Virus record (IMG/VR): IMGVR_UViG_3300027129_000021
Span: 1 to 25,302 of that record
Source: a virus
DNA: 25,302 nucleotides
Strand: one strand, 5' to 3'
This document shows, one piece after another, positions 12,539 through 21,841 of this stretch (position 1 is the first letter of the stretch; the number at the start of each line of letters is the position of its first letter). The notes under the pieces are model-generated. The model saw nothing but the letters and a program-made list of their open reading frames with translations. It was not told where the DNA came from and did no database searches. The translations under genes and the position numbers were made by a program.

Positions 12539-13696
12539 ATGGGATTACTGCAAACACTAGGCATAGGCAAAAAAGATATAGAGGCGCAATTATCGCCGCC
12601 TATTATGTCGCAGACATACGGCGCGGGTGTTTATAGTTTTGGCGGTTTATACAATACAAACGGCGTACCGTTTATAGATAGAAACTTGGCTCTCCAAGTA
12701 CCCGCAGTTTCTAGATGCCGTAACTTAATCTGTGGCGTTATTGCAAGTATAGATTTAGAGCTAATACAAAAAAGTACAGGGCGTAAATTAGAAAACCCAG
12801 TTTGGTTAGATCAATTTGACCTAAGACAGCCACGCAGCGTAACTATTGCTTACCTAGTAGAGTCATTATTATTTTACGGCGTAGGTTATTTGCGTGTTAA
12901 TTCTGTTTACCAAGATGATTTAAGGCCTAGCGGCTTTGAGTGGGTAGCTAATACACGCGTTACAGTAACTACAGATAAATACGGTGATGAGGTTGATTAC
13001 TACTCTATAAACGGGCAACGCGTACCAGATAGCGGCGTAGGATCTCTAGTTACTTTCCAAAGTTTGTTACCAGGTGTATTAGAAACAGGCGGGCGCACAA
13101 TACAGGCCGCGTTAGATATACAAAAAGCGGCTAGCGTTGCAGCTGCTACGCCTATGGCTACAGGGTTTATTAAGAATAGTGGGGCAGATTTACCAGAGGC
13201 ACAAATTAGTGGGCTGCTAGCCGCGTGGAAGGCAGCGCGTAATAATCGCAGCACCGCTTACCTAACTAGCACCTTAGATTATCAGCCTGTGGGCTACTCA
13301 CCTAAGGACATGACCTATAATGAAAGTAGCCAGTACTTAGCAACGGAAATAAGCAGATTAATGAACGTACCGGCTTTTTACATTAGTGCAGATATGAACG
13401 CTAGCCTTACATACTCTAACACTATAGAAAACAGGAAAGATTTCGTTTCGTACTCATTACAGCCATTTTTAAGCTCTATAGAAAACCGCTTGTCTATGGA
13501 TGATATCACCCGGCGCGGCAACATAGTTAGATTTGCACTTGATGAAACATTTTTACGCGCTGATACGCTAAAAAGACTAGAGGCAATAGAGAAAATGCTA
13601 ACACTTGACCTAATTACAGTAGAGCAGGCGCGAGCGTTAGAGGAATTAAGCCCAGATGGACTAGATAAAGGAATAGTAAATGCTACTAACATTTAG
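12539..13696 (+). CDS. Portal protein (HK97-type)
   Basis: A 385-aa protein between terminase and protease/capsid. Typical features of HK97-family portals are visible: V-P-A-V-S-R-C-R-N-L-I-C-G-V-I-A-S near residues 54-70, G-V-G-Y-L-R-V-N, and S-P-K-D-M-T-Y-N-E-S-S-Q-Y in the crown/stem region. A-T-E-I-S-R-L-M-N-V-P-A-F-Y-I and YSNTIENRKDFVSYSLQPFL follow. Twelve copies would form the ring at one capsid vertex through which DNA is pumped. The length is near the short end for the family, fitting a small genome. Its start has no strong ribosome site; the 3' end overlaps the protease-capsid gene by 17 bases. Confidence 0.9.
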   Translation: MGLLQTLGIGKKDIEAQLSPPIMSQTYGAGVYSFGGLYNTNGVPFIDRNLALQVPAVSRCRNLICGVIASIDLELIQKSTGRKLENPVWLDQFDLRQPRSVTIAYLVESLLFYGVGYLRVNSVYQDDLRPSGFEWVANTRVTVTTDKYGDEVDYYSINGQRVPDSGVGSLVTFQSLLPGVLETGGRTIQAALDIQKAASVAAATPMATGFIKNSGADLPEAQISGLLAAWKAARNNRSTAYLTSTLDYQPVGYSPKDMTYNESSQYLATEISRLMNVPAFYISADMNASLTYSNTIENRKDFVSYSLQPFLSSIENRLSMDDITRRGNIVRFALDETFLRADTLKRLEAIEKMLTLDLITVEQARALEELSPDGLDKGIVNATNI

Positions 13697-15320
13697 CGGC
13701 AACATAGAGGCAGTAGATAACGGCGATAGGCGCACGATTAGCGGCAAAATTGCGCCTTATGGCGAGGTAGGCAACACAAGCGCCGGGCGCGTAGTGTTTG
13801 CAGAAAACTCTATAACCGTGCCAGAGCCAAGCAAGGTTAAGCTTTTGATGTCTCACGATAATTCTAAGCCGGTAGGGCGTATGCAGAGTGTTACCAGTAA
13901 TAAAACGGGTTTGTATGGCAGCTTTAAGGTAAGCGCTAGCACCCGCGGTAGTGATGCAATTTTGCTCGCACAAGAACAGCTAATGGATGGGCTTAGCGTA
14001 GGTGTAGAGGTAGAGGACTCACGCCAAGAAAAAGATTATCTGCTAGTTACGGCTGCTACCTTGAAAGAGGTATCTCTAGTAGAGAGCGCTGCATTTCCAA
14101 GCGCTGCCGTGTTAAAAATTGCTGCACAAGAAAACGCAGTAGATCCAAACCAACCAACAGAAACGACAGGAGAAACCGTGGATAAAGCCCCGGAAGAAAT
14201 GGCAGCGGAAGGTACTTACCTACCAGACGGTGCGACAGTAACGCTAAAGAGCGTTAGCTATGAGTCAAAAGATGCCGAGGGCGTTACCGAACCGGTAGAG
14301 GCCAGCCGCAGAATTATTAAGCCAAGTGCGCTTAACTCACAGAGAGTACGCACACCGATTACATCTATGGGCGCATACACAGAGCATAAAATCAAAGCTG
14401 CTTTAGGTAATGATGAGTCAAAGCTATATGTAACAGCTGCAGATGATAGCTGGACAACAAATCCAAGTTTTAACCCCACCCAGTACCTAACAGAATTCAT
14501 TTCTAACACACGTTTTCCACGCAGCGCTGTAGATGCTTGCAGCCGTGGAGTTTTGCCACCTAAGGGCAACACAATTAACGTGCCTGCACTTGTAGACTCA
14601 AACGGCGGGCTAAATGGTGTAGCACCTACCGTTACTGTAGAGGCAGAAGCCGGCGCTGTATCTAATACAGGTATGGTAACTGAGTATCTAACTGGAACTG
14701 TAAATAAGTATGCTGGTATGAACACTCTGTCTGTAGAACTACTAGAGCGTACAGATAATCCGGGCTTTTTTGCTGAATTAACACAGCAAATGCAGAACGC
14801 ATATATGAACGCAACAGATAGCGCTGTTATTAGTGCAATTAACGCAACAGGCTTTACTAGCACAGGCGTAGCAGCTACAGCGGCAGGTTTGATTTCTTAT
14901 ACCGCTGAAAGTACAGCTAACGTTTACAAGAACAGCGGCTACTTTGCACAAAACTTTGTAGGCAGCACAGGTATTTATAATCTGCTATTAGGTGCAGTAG
15001 ATACCACAGGCCGCCCAATTTTTAACGCTTACCAGCCAAACCCATCTGCACTTGCTAACGCAGCTGGTCAGGTAGCTAATAACTCTGTACGCGGTAACGT
15101 ATTAGGTCTAGATCTCTATGTAGATAGATTTATGACCGCTGGAGTCGTTGATAACTCTGCGTTTATTCTTGCGCCAGAGGCATTTACTGTTTATGAAAGC
15201 CCACAGGCTTACATGAGCGTAAACGTAGTATCAAATCTACAAGTACAGGTAGCTATTTACGGCTTTATGGCAACTATTGCCAAGATCCCTAACGGTATCT
15301 GCCGCCTAAATATCGCGTAA
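13680..15320 (+). CDS. Prohead protease-major capsid protein fusion
   Basis: A single 546-aa frame. Residues about 1-150 are an HK97/S78-type prohead protease: the S-H-D-N-S-K-P-V-G-R motif supplies the catalytic histidine (H59), D-G-L-S-V-G-V-E the serine (S106), and L-K-E-V-S-L-V-E-S-A-A-F-P is the usual closing motif with the acidic partner. Residues about 150-230 are an acidic, Glu/Pro/Thr-rich linker resembling a delta/scaffold domain. From about 230 to the end is the HK97-fold coat protein (F-I-S-N-T-R-F-P-R-S-A-V-D-A, the E-Y-L-T-G-T-V-N-K-Y region, T-G-R-P-I-F-N-A-Y-Q-P). Self-cleavage would release the mature coat. No internal stop or frameshift occurs. The same fusion is known to me from the smallest actinophages. 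It overlaps the portal end by 17 bases. Confidence 0.9.
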   Translation: MLLTFSGNIEAVDNGDRRTISGKIAPYGEVGNTSAGRVVFAENSITVPEPSKVKLLMSHDNSKPVGRMQSVTSNKTGLYGSFKVSASTRGSDAILLAQEQLMDGLSVGVEVEDSRQEKDYLLVTAATLKEVSLVESAAFPSAAVLKIAAQENAVDPNQPTETTGETVDKAPEEMAAEGTYLPDGATVTLKSVSYESKDAEGVTEPVEASRRIIKPSALNSQRVRTPITSMGAYTEHKIKAALGNDESKLYVTAADDSWTTNPSFNPTQYLTEFISNTRFPRSAVDACSRGVLPPKGNTINVPALVDSNGGLNGVAPTVTVEAEAGAVSNTGMVTEYLTGTVNKYAGMNTLSVELLERTDNPGFFAELTQQMQNAYMNATDSAVISAINATGFTSTGVAATAAGLISYTAESTANVYKNSGYFAQNFVGSTGIYNLLLGAVDTTGRPIFNAYQPNPSALANAAGQVANNSVRGNVLGLDLYVDRFMTAGVVDNSAFILAPEAFTVYESPQAYMSVNVVSNLQVQVAIYGFMATIAKIPNGICRLNIA

Positions 15321-15333
15321 TAAATAACTAATA

Positions 15334-15369
15334 GTCTGGTAGGGCCTTAGCCCTTTGGCTCTACCAGAC
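15334..15369 (+). promoter_or_regulatory. Strong RNA hairpin after the capsid gene (copy B)
   Basis: The same 9-bp perfect stem (GTCTGGTAG/CTACCAGAC) extended by wobble and GCC/GGC pairs as at 58-93, without any base change. It lies 13 bases after the capsid stop, with no T-run downstream. A leaky terminator or a protector of capsid mRNA is the likely role. Confidence 0.6.
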
Positions 15370-15389
15370 CTACAAAGAAAGGTACAAAT

Positions 15390-16043
15390 ATGCCAGCCAC
15401 ATACGTAACAGCTGCAACACTTAAAGCATCATTAGGCGTAGGCACTTTGTACGATAGTTACACTTGGATAGAGGACACCTGCCAAACGGCGCAAGATTTA
15501 ATAAACGGTTTTTTATGGTTTGACTCTGCACCTGTAGTGGGAACTGCGTTAGTAAGTAACGTAGCTACAGTAATGATAGCCAACCCCGGCCTATTTACTA
15601 CTGGCCAAACCGTCACAGTAGCCGGGGCTGGCACTACTTTTAACGGCAGCTACACAATTACTAGCACCCTGCCTTTTAGCTCTGGTAGCACTAGCCTTTT
15701 ACCAGCGTTTAATTTACAGCTTAACTATTACCAATACCCACAGGGTTATAGCTTTATACAATATGCAAAAACAGCTAGTGACCAAAACTTTAGGCGCGTA
15801 GTACCTAGCGGCACTATGACGGGTGAGGATACAAAGACCGCAAGCTACGCGGCTACACCTGCAATTAACGCTGCCGCTTTGATGATAGCTGAGAATATCT
15901 GGACTAGCCGATTTAGCACACAGGCAGGCGGGGTAAGCGTAGATGGCTTTAGCCCTAGCCCATTTAAGATGAGTAATACTCTTATGGCATCTGTACGCGG
16001 CCTACTAGCGCCGTATCTTAACCCTAGCGCTATGGTCGGATAA
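15390..16043 (+). CDS. Head-tail adaptor (connector) protein, probable (copy B)
   Basis: The 217-aa counterpart of 114-767: helical N-terminus, beta insert at about residues 50-110, helical C-terminus, placed straight after the complete capsid gene and hairpin. It should join the portal to the tail. About 39 base substitutions distinguish it from copy A (6%), including several Leu codon switches (CTT/TTA, TTA/CTG, TTA/CTT). Only one residue changes (AAT Asn to GCT Ala, a two-base codon replacement). This shows purifying selection and two genuine strain variants. Confidence 0.7.
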   Translation: MPATYVTAATLKASLGVGTLYDSYTWIEDTCQTAQDLINGFLWFDSAPVVGTALVSNVATVMIANPGLFTTGQTVTVAGAGTTFNGSYTITSTLPFSSGSTSLLPAFNLQLNYYQYPQGYSFIQYAKTASDQNFRRVVPSGTMTGEDTKTASYAATPAINAAALMIAENIWTSRFSTQAGGVSVDGFSPSPFKMSNTLMASVRGLLAPYLNPSAMVG

Positions 16044-16435
16044 TGCCAGCCGCGATAACTACGCTTAGATCTACTATAGCCGCTGCACTAGCTAATAACT
16101 CTGTTTGGTCTACCTTTAGCTTTCCACCTAGCACAATAGTAGCTAACAGCGTAGTAGTGGCTCCGGCAGACAATTACATTACGCCTAGCAATAATTCTTA
16201 CGCAAGTATTGCGCCGCTAGCAAATTTTAAGATTATTATGACCGTGCCTATGTTTTCTAATGAAGGCAACCTGCAAGGCATAGAGGATACGATAGTGGCT
16301 GTGTTTGGTCTATTAGCCGCTAGCAGTATCGTATTTAATGTTACCGCTGTATCAGCTCCTAGCGTATTGGCGCTGCCTAGCGGTGATTTGCTTACAAGCG
16401 ATTTACAAATATCCGTACTAACGAGCTGGAGCTAA
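16043..16435 (+). CDS. Neck / tail-terminator-type protein, tentative (copy B)
   Basis: The 130-aa protein is the same as in copy A; the gene has about 12 silent differences, all before 16358. The remaining bases to the stop are the same in both copies, so the identity boundary lies inside this gene. It is coupled to the adaptor by TAATG. A small alpha/beta neck protein is inferred from size and position between adaptor and tail tube. Confidence 0.55.
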   Translation: MPAAITTLRSTIAAALANNSVWSTFSFPPSTIVANSVVVAPADNYITPSNNSYASIAPLANFKIIMTVPMFSNEGNLQGIEDTIVAVFGLLAASSIVFNVTAVSAPSVLALPSGDLLTSDLQISVLTSWS

Positions 16436-16436
16436 A

Positions 16437-16565
16437 ATGGCACTTACAGATGAGGATAAAGCGTTTCTAATCAAGATAGGGCAAGAACTGCCTAAAGAGG
16501 TTAAAGAAACAAAGCAAAAGGCAGTAAAAGACACAGAAACACCGACAACAGAAAACGAGGAATAA
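16437..16565 (+). CDS. Hypothetical 42-aa charged protein (copy B)
   Basis: Lys/Glu/Thr-rich peptide fitted between the neck gene (one base away) and the major tail gene (three bases away). It matches 1161-1289, with a hydrophobic patch A-F-L-I-K-I near the start and a disordered acidic end. The function is unknown. Confidence 0.6.
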   Translation: MALTDEDKAFLIKIGQELPKEVKETKQKAVKDTETPTTENEE

Positions 16566-16568
16566 CTA

Positions 16569-16979
16569 ATGGCAATTTTTCTTTCTAACGGCGTAGTAGT
16601 CACGCTAAACAGCGTGGCCCTGTCGGATCACGTTACTAGCGCAACTATTAACCGTAGTTTTGATGAGCTAGAAGTTACAGCTATGGGCGACACAGCGCAT
16701 AAGTTTGTAAAAGGTTTAGAGGCCAGCACTATCACGCTTGATTTTCTAAACGATACGGCAGCATCAAACGTACTTGCAACCTTGCAAGCTGCGTGGGGTA
16801 CTACTGTAGCGCTAACACTTAAGCAGACAAGCGCGGCTATATCGGCAACAAACCCAGAATATCAGACCACAGTTTTGGTCAACAATACTACAGACATTAA
16901 CGGATCTGTCGCTGATATCAGTACCCAGAGCATTACATTTACTTGTAACTCACCTATCGTAGTAGACACCACACCATAA
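16569..16979 (+). CDS. Major tail (tube) protein, probable (copy B)
   Basis: The same 136-aa beta-rich protein as 1293-1703, directly upstream of the frameshifting chaperone pair. The subunit would stack into the tail tube. No difference from copy A was seen at protein or base level. Confidence 0.75.
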   Translation: MAIFLSNGVVVTLNSVALSDHVTSATINRSFDELEVTAMGDTAHKFVKGLEASTITLDFLNDTAASNVLATLQAAWGTTVALTLKQTSAAISATNPEYQTTVLVNNTTDINGSVADISTQSITFTCNSPIVVDTTP

Positions 16980-16998
16980 CTAAAACAAAGGGGCAACA

Positions 16999-17256
16999 AT
17001 GGCACAGCTTAAAATAACAAGGGCAGACGGCAGCGTAAGCGAGCATAAGATTACGCCCCGTATTGAGTATGCCTTTGAGCAGTATGCTAAAAAAGGTTTT
17101 CACAAAGCCTTTAGAGATGATGAAAAGCAAAGTGATGTTTACTGGCTAGCCTGGGAGTGCCTACGCACTAGCGGCGAAGTAGTAAAAACGTTTGGGGCAG
17201 ATTTTCTAGAAACCTTAGCTAAAGTTGAGGTTACAGACGATAACCCTTTGGAGTAG
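16999..17256 (+). CDS. Tail assembly chaperone, short form (gpG-like, copy B)
   Basis: An 85-aa helical chaperone ending at TAG 17254-17256, with AAAGGG about 8 bases before its ATG. It is the abundant, unshifted partner of the G/GT pair that holds the tape measure protein during tail assembly, and matches 1723-1980. Confidence 0.82.
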   Translation: MAQLKITRADGSVSEHKITPRIEYAFEQYAKKGFHKAFRDDEKQSDVYWLAWECLRTSGEVVKTFGADFLETLAKVEVTDDNPLE

Positions 17257-17426
17257 TGGGGCGCGGTAGTTTTGGCTATTTAATCGCACAAATTGCGGTA
17301 GAAACAGGCATAGCGCCCCAGTACTTGCTAGATCTAGATGATGTAATGTTTAGTAATATCCTAAAGGTTTTAACCGATAGGGCTAAGGAGATGCAGGATG
17401 CCAACCGAGGTAAGAGGCGGCGTTGA
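16999..17426 (+). CDS. Tail assembly chaperone, -1 frameshift product (gpGT-like, copy B)
   Basis: The frame shifts at 17244-17250 and continues from base 17250 to TGA 17424-17426, giving about 142 aa. The T-type extension contains G-Y-L-I-A-Q-I-A, I-A-P-Q-Y-L-L-D-L-D-D-V-M and the basic terminus G-K-R-R-R. It overlaps the next gene by 29 bases, as in copy A. Confidence 0.82.
17244..17250 (+). promoter_or_regulatory. Programmed -1 ribosomal frameshift site (CCCTTTG, copy B)
   Basis: In-frame C CCT TTG four bases before the 0-frame stop, matching the X-XXY-YYZ rule. It is identical to 1968-1974. Confidence 0.82.
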
Positions 17427-18075
17427 AGCTCGCAAGGCTTTACGCAAGTATGCCCCGGATTTAGGCAAAGCTATACAAAAAGAACTAGCCAACCTGTTAA
17501 AGCCTGTTACAAACAAAGCTAAGGGTTTTATACCTGCAGATATACCAGAACTAAGCAACTGGTCTAAGCCAGTATCTAGCGCAGAAACAATAAATTATAG
17601 AGCATTTCCAAAATTTGATGCAGGCGAAGCTAGGCGCGGTATAGGCTATAGAACAGCGCCCAGCAAGCCTAATAAAAACGGCTTTAGAGCTTTAGCGCGC
17701 ATAGCCAATGTAAGCGCTGCCGGTGCTATCTATGAAACTAGCGGGCGGCTTAACCCGTTTGGCAGACCGCAAGGCCCTCTAGTAGATCGTTACATAGATG
17801 GCGTATACGACAAAACTACTGCTAGCGGTAAACAATACTCTAACAGCCTTAATCCTAACGCTGGTAAACAATTTATAGATGCACTTAATGGCACAGGTAA
17901 AATAGTAGATGCTAATAATCAAACAGGGCGCGGGCGTAGGTCTAGAAAGATGAAAGGCCGGGCAATTTATAGAGCTTGGGCTGAGGATGGCGGCAAGACT
18001 AACGCAGCTGTAATTAAAGCTATAGAGAAAACCAAAATTGTATTTAATAAATATATCTTGCAGGCGGTAAAATAA
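17398..18075 (+). CDS. Tail/neck structural protein, HK97 gp10-like candidate (copy B)
   Basis: The same 225-aa basic protein as 2122-2799, starting inside the frameshift extension and ending on the first base of the tape measure ATG. A long N-terminal amphipathic helix and an Arg/Lys-rich C-terminus are the visible features. The assignment rests on location. Confidence 0.5.
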   Translation: MPTEVRGGVEARKALRKYAPDLGKAIQKELANLLKPVTNKAKGFIPADIPELSNWSKPVSSAETINYRAFPKFDAGEARRGIGYRTAPSKPNKNGFRALARIANVSAAGAIYETSGRLNPFGRPQGPLVDRYIDGVYDKTTASGKQYSNSLNPNAGKQFIDALNGTGKIVDANNQTGRGRRSRKMKGRAIYRAWAEDGGKTNAAVIKAIEKTKIVFNKYILQAVK

Positions 18076-19988
18076 TGGCTGTAGATCCGCAAGTAGTAGT
18101 AAATATAGCCTCTGAGTTTACAGGCAAAAAAGCGTTTAAGGAAGCGGAAACTGCGACTACAAAACTAAGTAAAAATGTAAAAAGTTTAGCTAAAACTTTA
18201 GCTGTAGCATTTAGCGTAACAGCTGTATTAAGGTTTGGTAGAGCAGCAGCTAGATCATTTGCAGAGGCAGAAAAAGAGGCCAAGTTATTAGGGGCGCAAT
18301 TAGATGCTGTTAATTTAGGCTTTGCTGCGCCTTTTCTTAACTCATTTATAGACAAGCTAGCCCTAGCTACAGGTATAGGCGGGGGCGATTTAACGCGCGC
18401 GTTTGTATCCTTATCACAAGCTACAGGTGATGCTACGCAAGCGCAAAAACTATTGCAGACCGCGCTAGATGTAAGCTTAGCAACAGGCAAAGATTTACAA
18501 GCTGTTAGTAATGGCCTAGCTCGTGCCTTTAAGGGTGAAACTACCGCGCTAGCTAGGTTACGCATAGGTTTTACTACAGCTGAGCTAAAAGGTAAAAGCT
18601 TTAATGAAATATTAGAATTACTTAATGGCAAGTATTTAGGTGCAGGCGCTAAGGCCTTAGACACCTACGCAGTTAAAATAGCCAGGTTAGCCGAGGCAGG
18701 AGATCAAGCTAAAGAGGCGCTAGCTAGAGGGTTTGTAGATGGCCTAGAGGCTAGCGGTATGAGCGTAGAGGATTTCCAAGAAAAGATTATAGAACTAGGC
18801 ACACAGATAGGCACAGCGTTAGGTAAAGCTGCAGGCGCATTTGATAAGTTTGAGGTTAAATTAGAGGAACTGAGTAAAAACCCAGCTATAAAACTTATAT
18901 TAAAAGCCTTTGATGCGCTTATAGGCCTAGACCCTATTATTGGTAGCGCGGCAGATCAACTAGATAAGACTAATAAACTACGCAAAAAACAAGCTGAGGC
19001 ATACGCTAAAGAACTAAGTAACAGGGGCATCTTACTAAAAATAGCCCAGGCAGAGGCTTTAGCTGCTAAAAAAAGATTAAATGAGCAAAAACTTATAACA
19101 AAAGAAAAGGCAAATCAATTAGCCTTAGATAAGGCTGCCCTAGCTTTAGGCAAAGGTACAGATGTATTTGACTTGGACAAGATACAGGTGGCAGCGGCGC
19201 TAGCAGCCAAACAGGATGAAATAAACAAGCTAGGTGCAGCTGCGACAGATCAACAAAAACTAAGCCTAGCTAATGACCTTGTACGCTTAACGCTCAAAAA
19301 AGATATGGCGGCGCTAGAGGATGCTATAGCTGCTAAAGATGTAGTAGCTGCCACGGCACTAGCTAAAAAGATAAACCTTAATTTAGCAATACTAGGCGCG
19401 TTGCAGGCACAAGATTTTAAGCTACAAGATATAAACGCCATATTAGAAAAGTTTAAGCCTAAAGCGCTTATAGACCTACAAAACCTAAACGAAGCGCTAG
19501 CTCTGTTGATGAAAATGGCAGGCCTACAGATTAACCCATTAGGAATAGGTGCAGGCGGTGCAGTTGGCGGTGGTGCAGTTGGCGGCGGTGCAGTAGGCGG
19601 CGTTGCAGTAGGCGGCGGTGCAGTAGGCGGCGGTGCAGTAGGAGGCGGTGCTATTGCCAATTTATTAGCGCTGCGAGCAACTACAGATCCTGGCACAGGT
19701 ATCAATGTTTTACTTAAAGAGCATATAGACACATTATTAGCGCAACCTTTTATGGACAGTATGTTAGGTGATGAGCAGTTACGGTTAGCACAAATGCGTA
19801 TAATGGAAAGACCAGGCATAGGGGCAGACTCTGGCTTTGACCCTGCCCGCTTTAGGATGGGTGATAACTACATAACAGTAAATGCAGGTGTAGTAGGTAG
19901 TGAGGACACAATAAGCCAAGCTGTACAAAAAGCCATATTAGACCTAGAGCGCAAGGGTGACCCGTTGCGTTACACCGGTGGGCTATGA
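18075..19988 (+). CDS. Tape measure protein (copy B)
   Basis: A 637-aa Ala/Lys/Leu-rich helical protein that sets tail length, identical to 2799-4712 including the number of G-A-V-G-G units. It ends in an ATGA overlap with the minor tail gene. Identity even in the slippage-prone repeat argues that this stretch is either very recently duplicated or the same assembled sequence used twice. Confidence 0.92.
   Translation: MAVDPQVVVNIASEFTGKKAFKEAETATTKLSKNVKSLAKTLAVAFSVTAVLRFGRAAARSFAEAEKEAKLLGAQLDAVNLGFAAPFLNSFIDKLALATGIGGGDLTRAFVSLSQATGDATQAQKLLQTALDVSLATGKDLQAVSNGLARAFKGETTALARLRIGFTTAELKGKSFNEILELLNGKYLGAGAKALDTYAVKIARLAEAGDQAKEALARGFVDGLEASGMSVEDFQEKIIELGTQIGTALGKAAGAFDKFEVKLEELSKNPAIKLILKAFDALIGLDPIIGSAADQLDKTNKLRKKQAEAYAKELSNRGILLKIAQAEALAAKKRLNEQKLITKEKANQLALDKAALALGKGTDVFDLDKIQVAAALAAKQDEINKLGAAATDQQKLSLANDLVRLTLKKDMAALEDAIAAKDVVAATALAKKINLNLAILGALQAQDFKLQDINAILEKFKPKALIDLQNLNEALALLMKMAGLQINPLGIGAGGAVGGGAVGGGAVGGVAVGGGAVGGGAVGGGAIANLLALRATTDPGTGINVLLKEHIDTLLAQPFMDSMLGDEQLRLAQMRIMERPGIGADSGFDPARFRMGDNYITVNAGVVGSEDTISQAVQKAILDLERKGDPLRYTGGL
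19557..19646 (+). repeat. 15-bp minisatellite inside the tape measure gene (copy B)
   Basis: Six units of the GGTGCAGTAGGCGGC family, with the same variant order as at 4281-4370 and the same phase (GAVGG, one unit VAVGG). Confidence 0.9.
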
Positions 19989-21223
19989 CCCTACCTGTAG
20001 TAAATGCGGTAATTAACTTTAGTACCGGGCCTAGCTTTGCTCAAGCTATGATTTTAGATACAGGCATACTAGATACAAACGTGCTAGCAGATAGCGCGGC
20101 AGTAATTGTAGATGTGTCTAACGTAGTAGATACAATACAAACTAACAGAGGCCGTAACCCACAGGCTGACCAATTCCAAACAGGTACGCTAACTATGCGT
20201 ATTGTTGACCAAAACGGCGATTTTAACCCACAAAATACTAGCGGCCCTTATTATGGCTTGCTAGACCCTATGCGTAAAGTGCAGATAACAGCTACCTACG
20301 CTAGTACTACTTACCCTATCTTTAGCGGTTTTATTACTAGCTACACTACTACTACACCTAAAAACGCAGATGAGGTTACTTATACCACGATTACGGCGGT
20401 AGATGCGTTTAGACTTGCCCAAAATGCACAGATAGCAACGGTAGCAGGGGCTACAGCTGGTGACTTATCAGGTACGCGAGTTAATCAAATATTAGATCAA
20501 ATAGGCTGGCCTAGCTCTATGCGTGATGTAGATGCAGGGCTAACTACAATGCAGGCAGACCCCGGCACAGCGCGTACTAGTCTTGCAGCTCTTAACACAG
20601 TAACCCTAAGTGAATACGGCGCTTTTTATGTTGATGCTCTCGGCTCTTTCGTCTTCCAAGATAGAAACGTGACCACGGCTAGCATAGGCGGCACACCTAC
20701 CGTGTTTAACGATAACGGCACGGCTATAGGCTATTTTAACGCTGTTTGGCGCTTAGATGATACGTTGGTATTTAATGCGGCTAGCATCACGCGTACAGGC
20801 GGTACTACACAGGTAGCTACAGATGCAGCCAGTATTGCCAAGTACTTTACACACAGCTATAACCAACAAAATCTACTAATGCAGACAGATGCGGTAGCCC
20901 TAGATTACGCTCAAGCCTATGTAGCTAGCCGTAAAGAAACGTCTATAAGATGTGATGCCATTACCCTAGATTTATACACAGATAACTATAATGCCGGCAT
21001 AATCGCCGCCCTAAATCTAGATTTTTTTGACCCTATAACGATTACTACTAACCAGCCAGGCTCATCTACATTAACTAAGACTTTGCAGGTGTTTGGCGTA
21101 GCTATGGCAATTACGCCCGGCAGCTGGAAAACGACACTAACAACACTAGAGCCGATAATAGACGGCTTTATACTAGACTCAAGCATATACGGCCTGCTAG
21201 ACACAGGCGTACTTGCTTATTAA
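19985..21223 (+). CDS. Minor tail protein (distal tail / hub-type, copy B)
   Basis: A 412-aa tail-tip protein with the same signature as 4709-5947 (V-D-V-S-N-V, N-R-G-R, the Q-T-G-T-L region, P-Y-Y-G-L-L). It follows the tape measure with a four-base overlap. No difference from copy A was seen. Confidence 0.82.
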   Translation: MTLPVVNAVINFSTGPSFAQAMILDTGILDTNVLADSAAVIVDVSNVVDTIQTNRGRNPQADQFQTGTLTMRIVDQNGDFNPQNTSGPYYGLLDPMRKVQITATYASTTYPIFSGFITSYTTTTPKNADEVTYTTITAVDAFRLAQNAQIATVAGATAGDLSGTRVNQILDQIGWPSSMRDVDAGLTTMQADPGTARTSLAALNTVTLSEYGAFYVDALGSFVFQDRNVTTASIGGTPTVFNDNGTAIGYFNAVWRLDDTLVFNAASITRTGGTTQVATDAASIAKYFTHSYNQQNLLMQTDAVALDYAQAYVASRKETSIRCDAITLDLYTDNYNAGIIAALNLDFFDPITITTNQPGSSTLTKTLQVFGVAMAITPGSWKTTLTTLEPIIDGFILDSSIYGLLDTGVLAY

Positions 21224-21232
21224 GGAGATGCT

Positions 21233-21841
21233 ATGGCAGCGGGCTTAGGATTTAAGACCTTTACCACAGGTGAGGTTTTAACTGCCGCGGATGTAAACGG
21301 GTATTTAATGCAAGGTATATTAGTTTTTGCCACAGAGGCAGCGCGTAACAGCGCAATAACTAGCCCACAAGAAGGTCAGTTTGCATTTACTAAAGATACT
21401 AACACTACTTGGTATTACACAGGCAGCGCGTGGGTAGTCAGCGGAGCAACAGGTGATATAGAGGGCATAACTACAGGCACAGACTCAGGGCTATCAGGCG
21501 GCGTGACTAGCGGTACAGCTGTACTTAGATTAAAACTAGAGTTTGATGCAGAAACAGGCACTACATATACGCTATTAGCAGCTAACCTTAATCAGCTAGT
21601 AACCCTTAACAATGCAAGCGCAATAACGCTAACTGTGCCGCCATCTGTATTTAGTGCAGGTGATGTAATAAATATAGCGCAGATCGGAGCAGGCCAAGTA
21701 ACGCTAGCGCAAGGCGCAGGTGTAACAATAACTAGCACAGGTGCAACCTCTAGCGCCCCTAAACTACGCGCGCAACAAAGCGCAGCTAGCATTATCTGCA
21801 CAGCATCAAATACGTTTTTGGTCGTAGGAGATATAGCGTAA
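21233..21841 (+). CDS. Tail fibre / minor tail protein (copy B)
   Basis: A 202-aa protein with the G-E-V-L-T-A-A-D-V-N-G-Y-L-M attachment pattern and a beta-rich C-terminal half, preceded by AAGGAG. It matches 5957-6565 and is coupled by a shared base to the glycine-rich adhesin gene. Confidence 0.75.
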   Translation: MAAGLGFKTFTTGEVLTAADVNGYLMQGILVFATEAARNSAITSPQEGQFAFTKDTNTTWYYTGSAWVVSGATGDIEGITTGTDSGLSGGVTSGTAVLRLKLEFDAETGTTYTLLAANLNQLVTLNNASAITLTVPPSVFSAGDVINIAQIGAGQVTLAQGAGVTITSTGATSSAPKLRAQQSAASIICTASNTFLVVGDIA

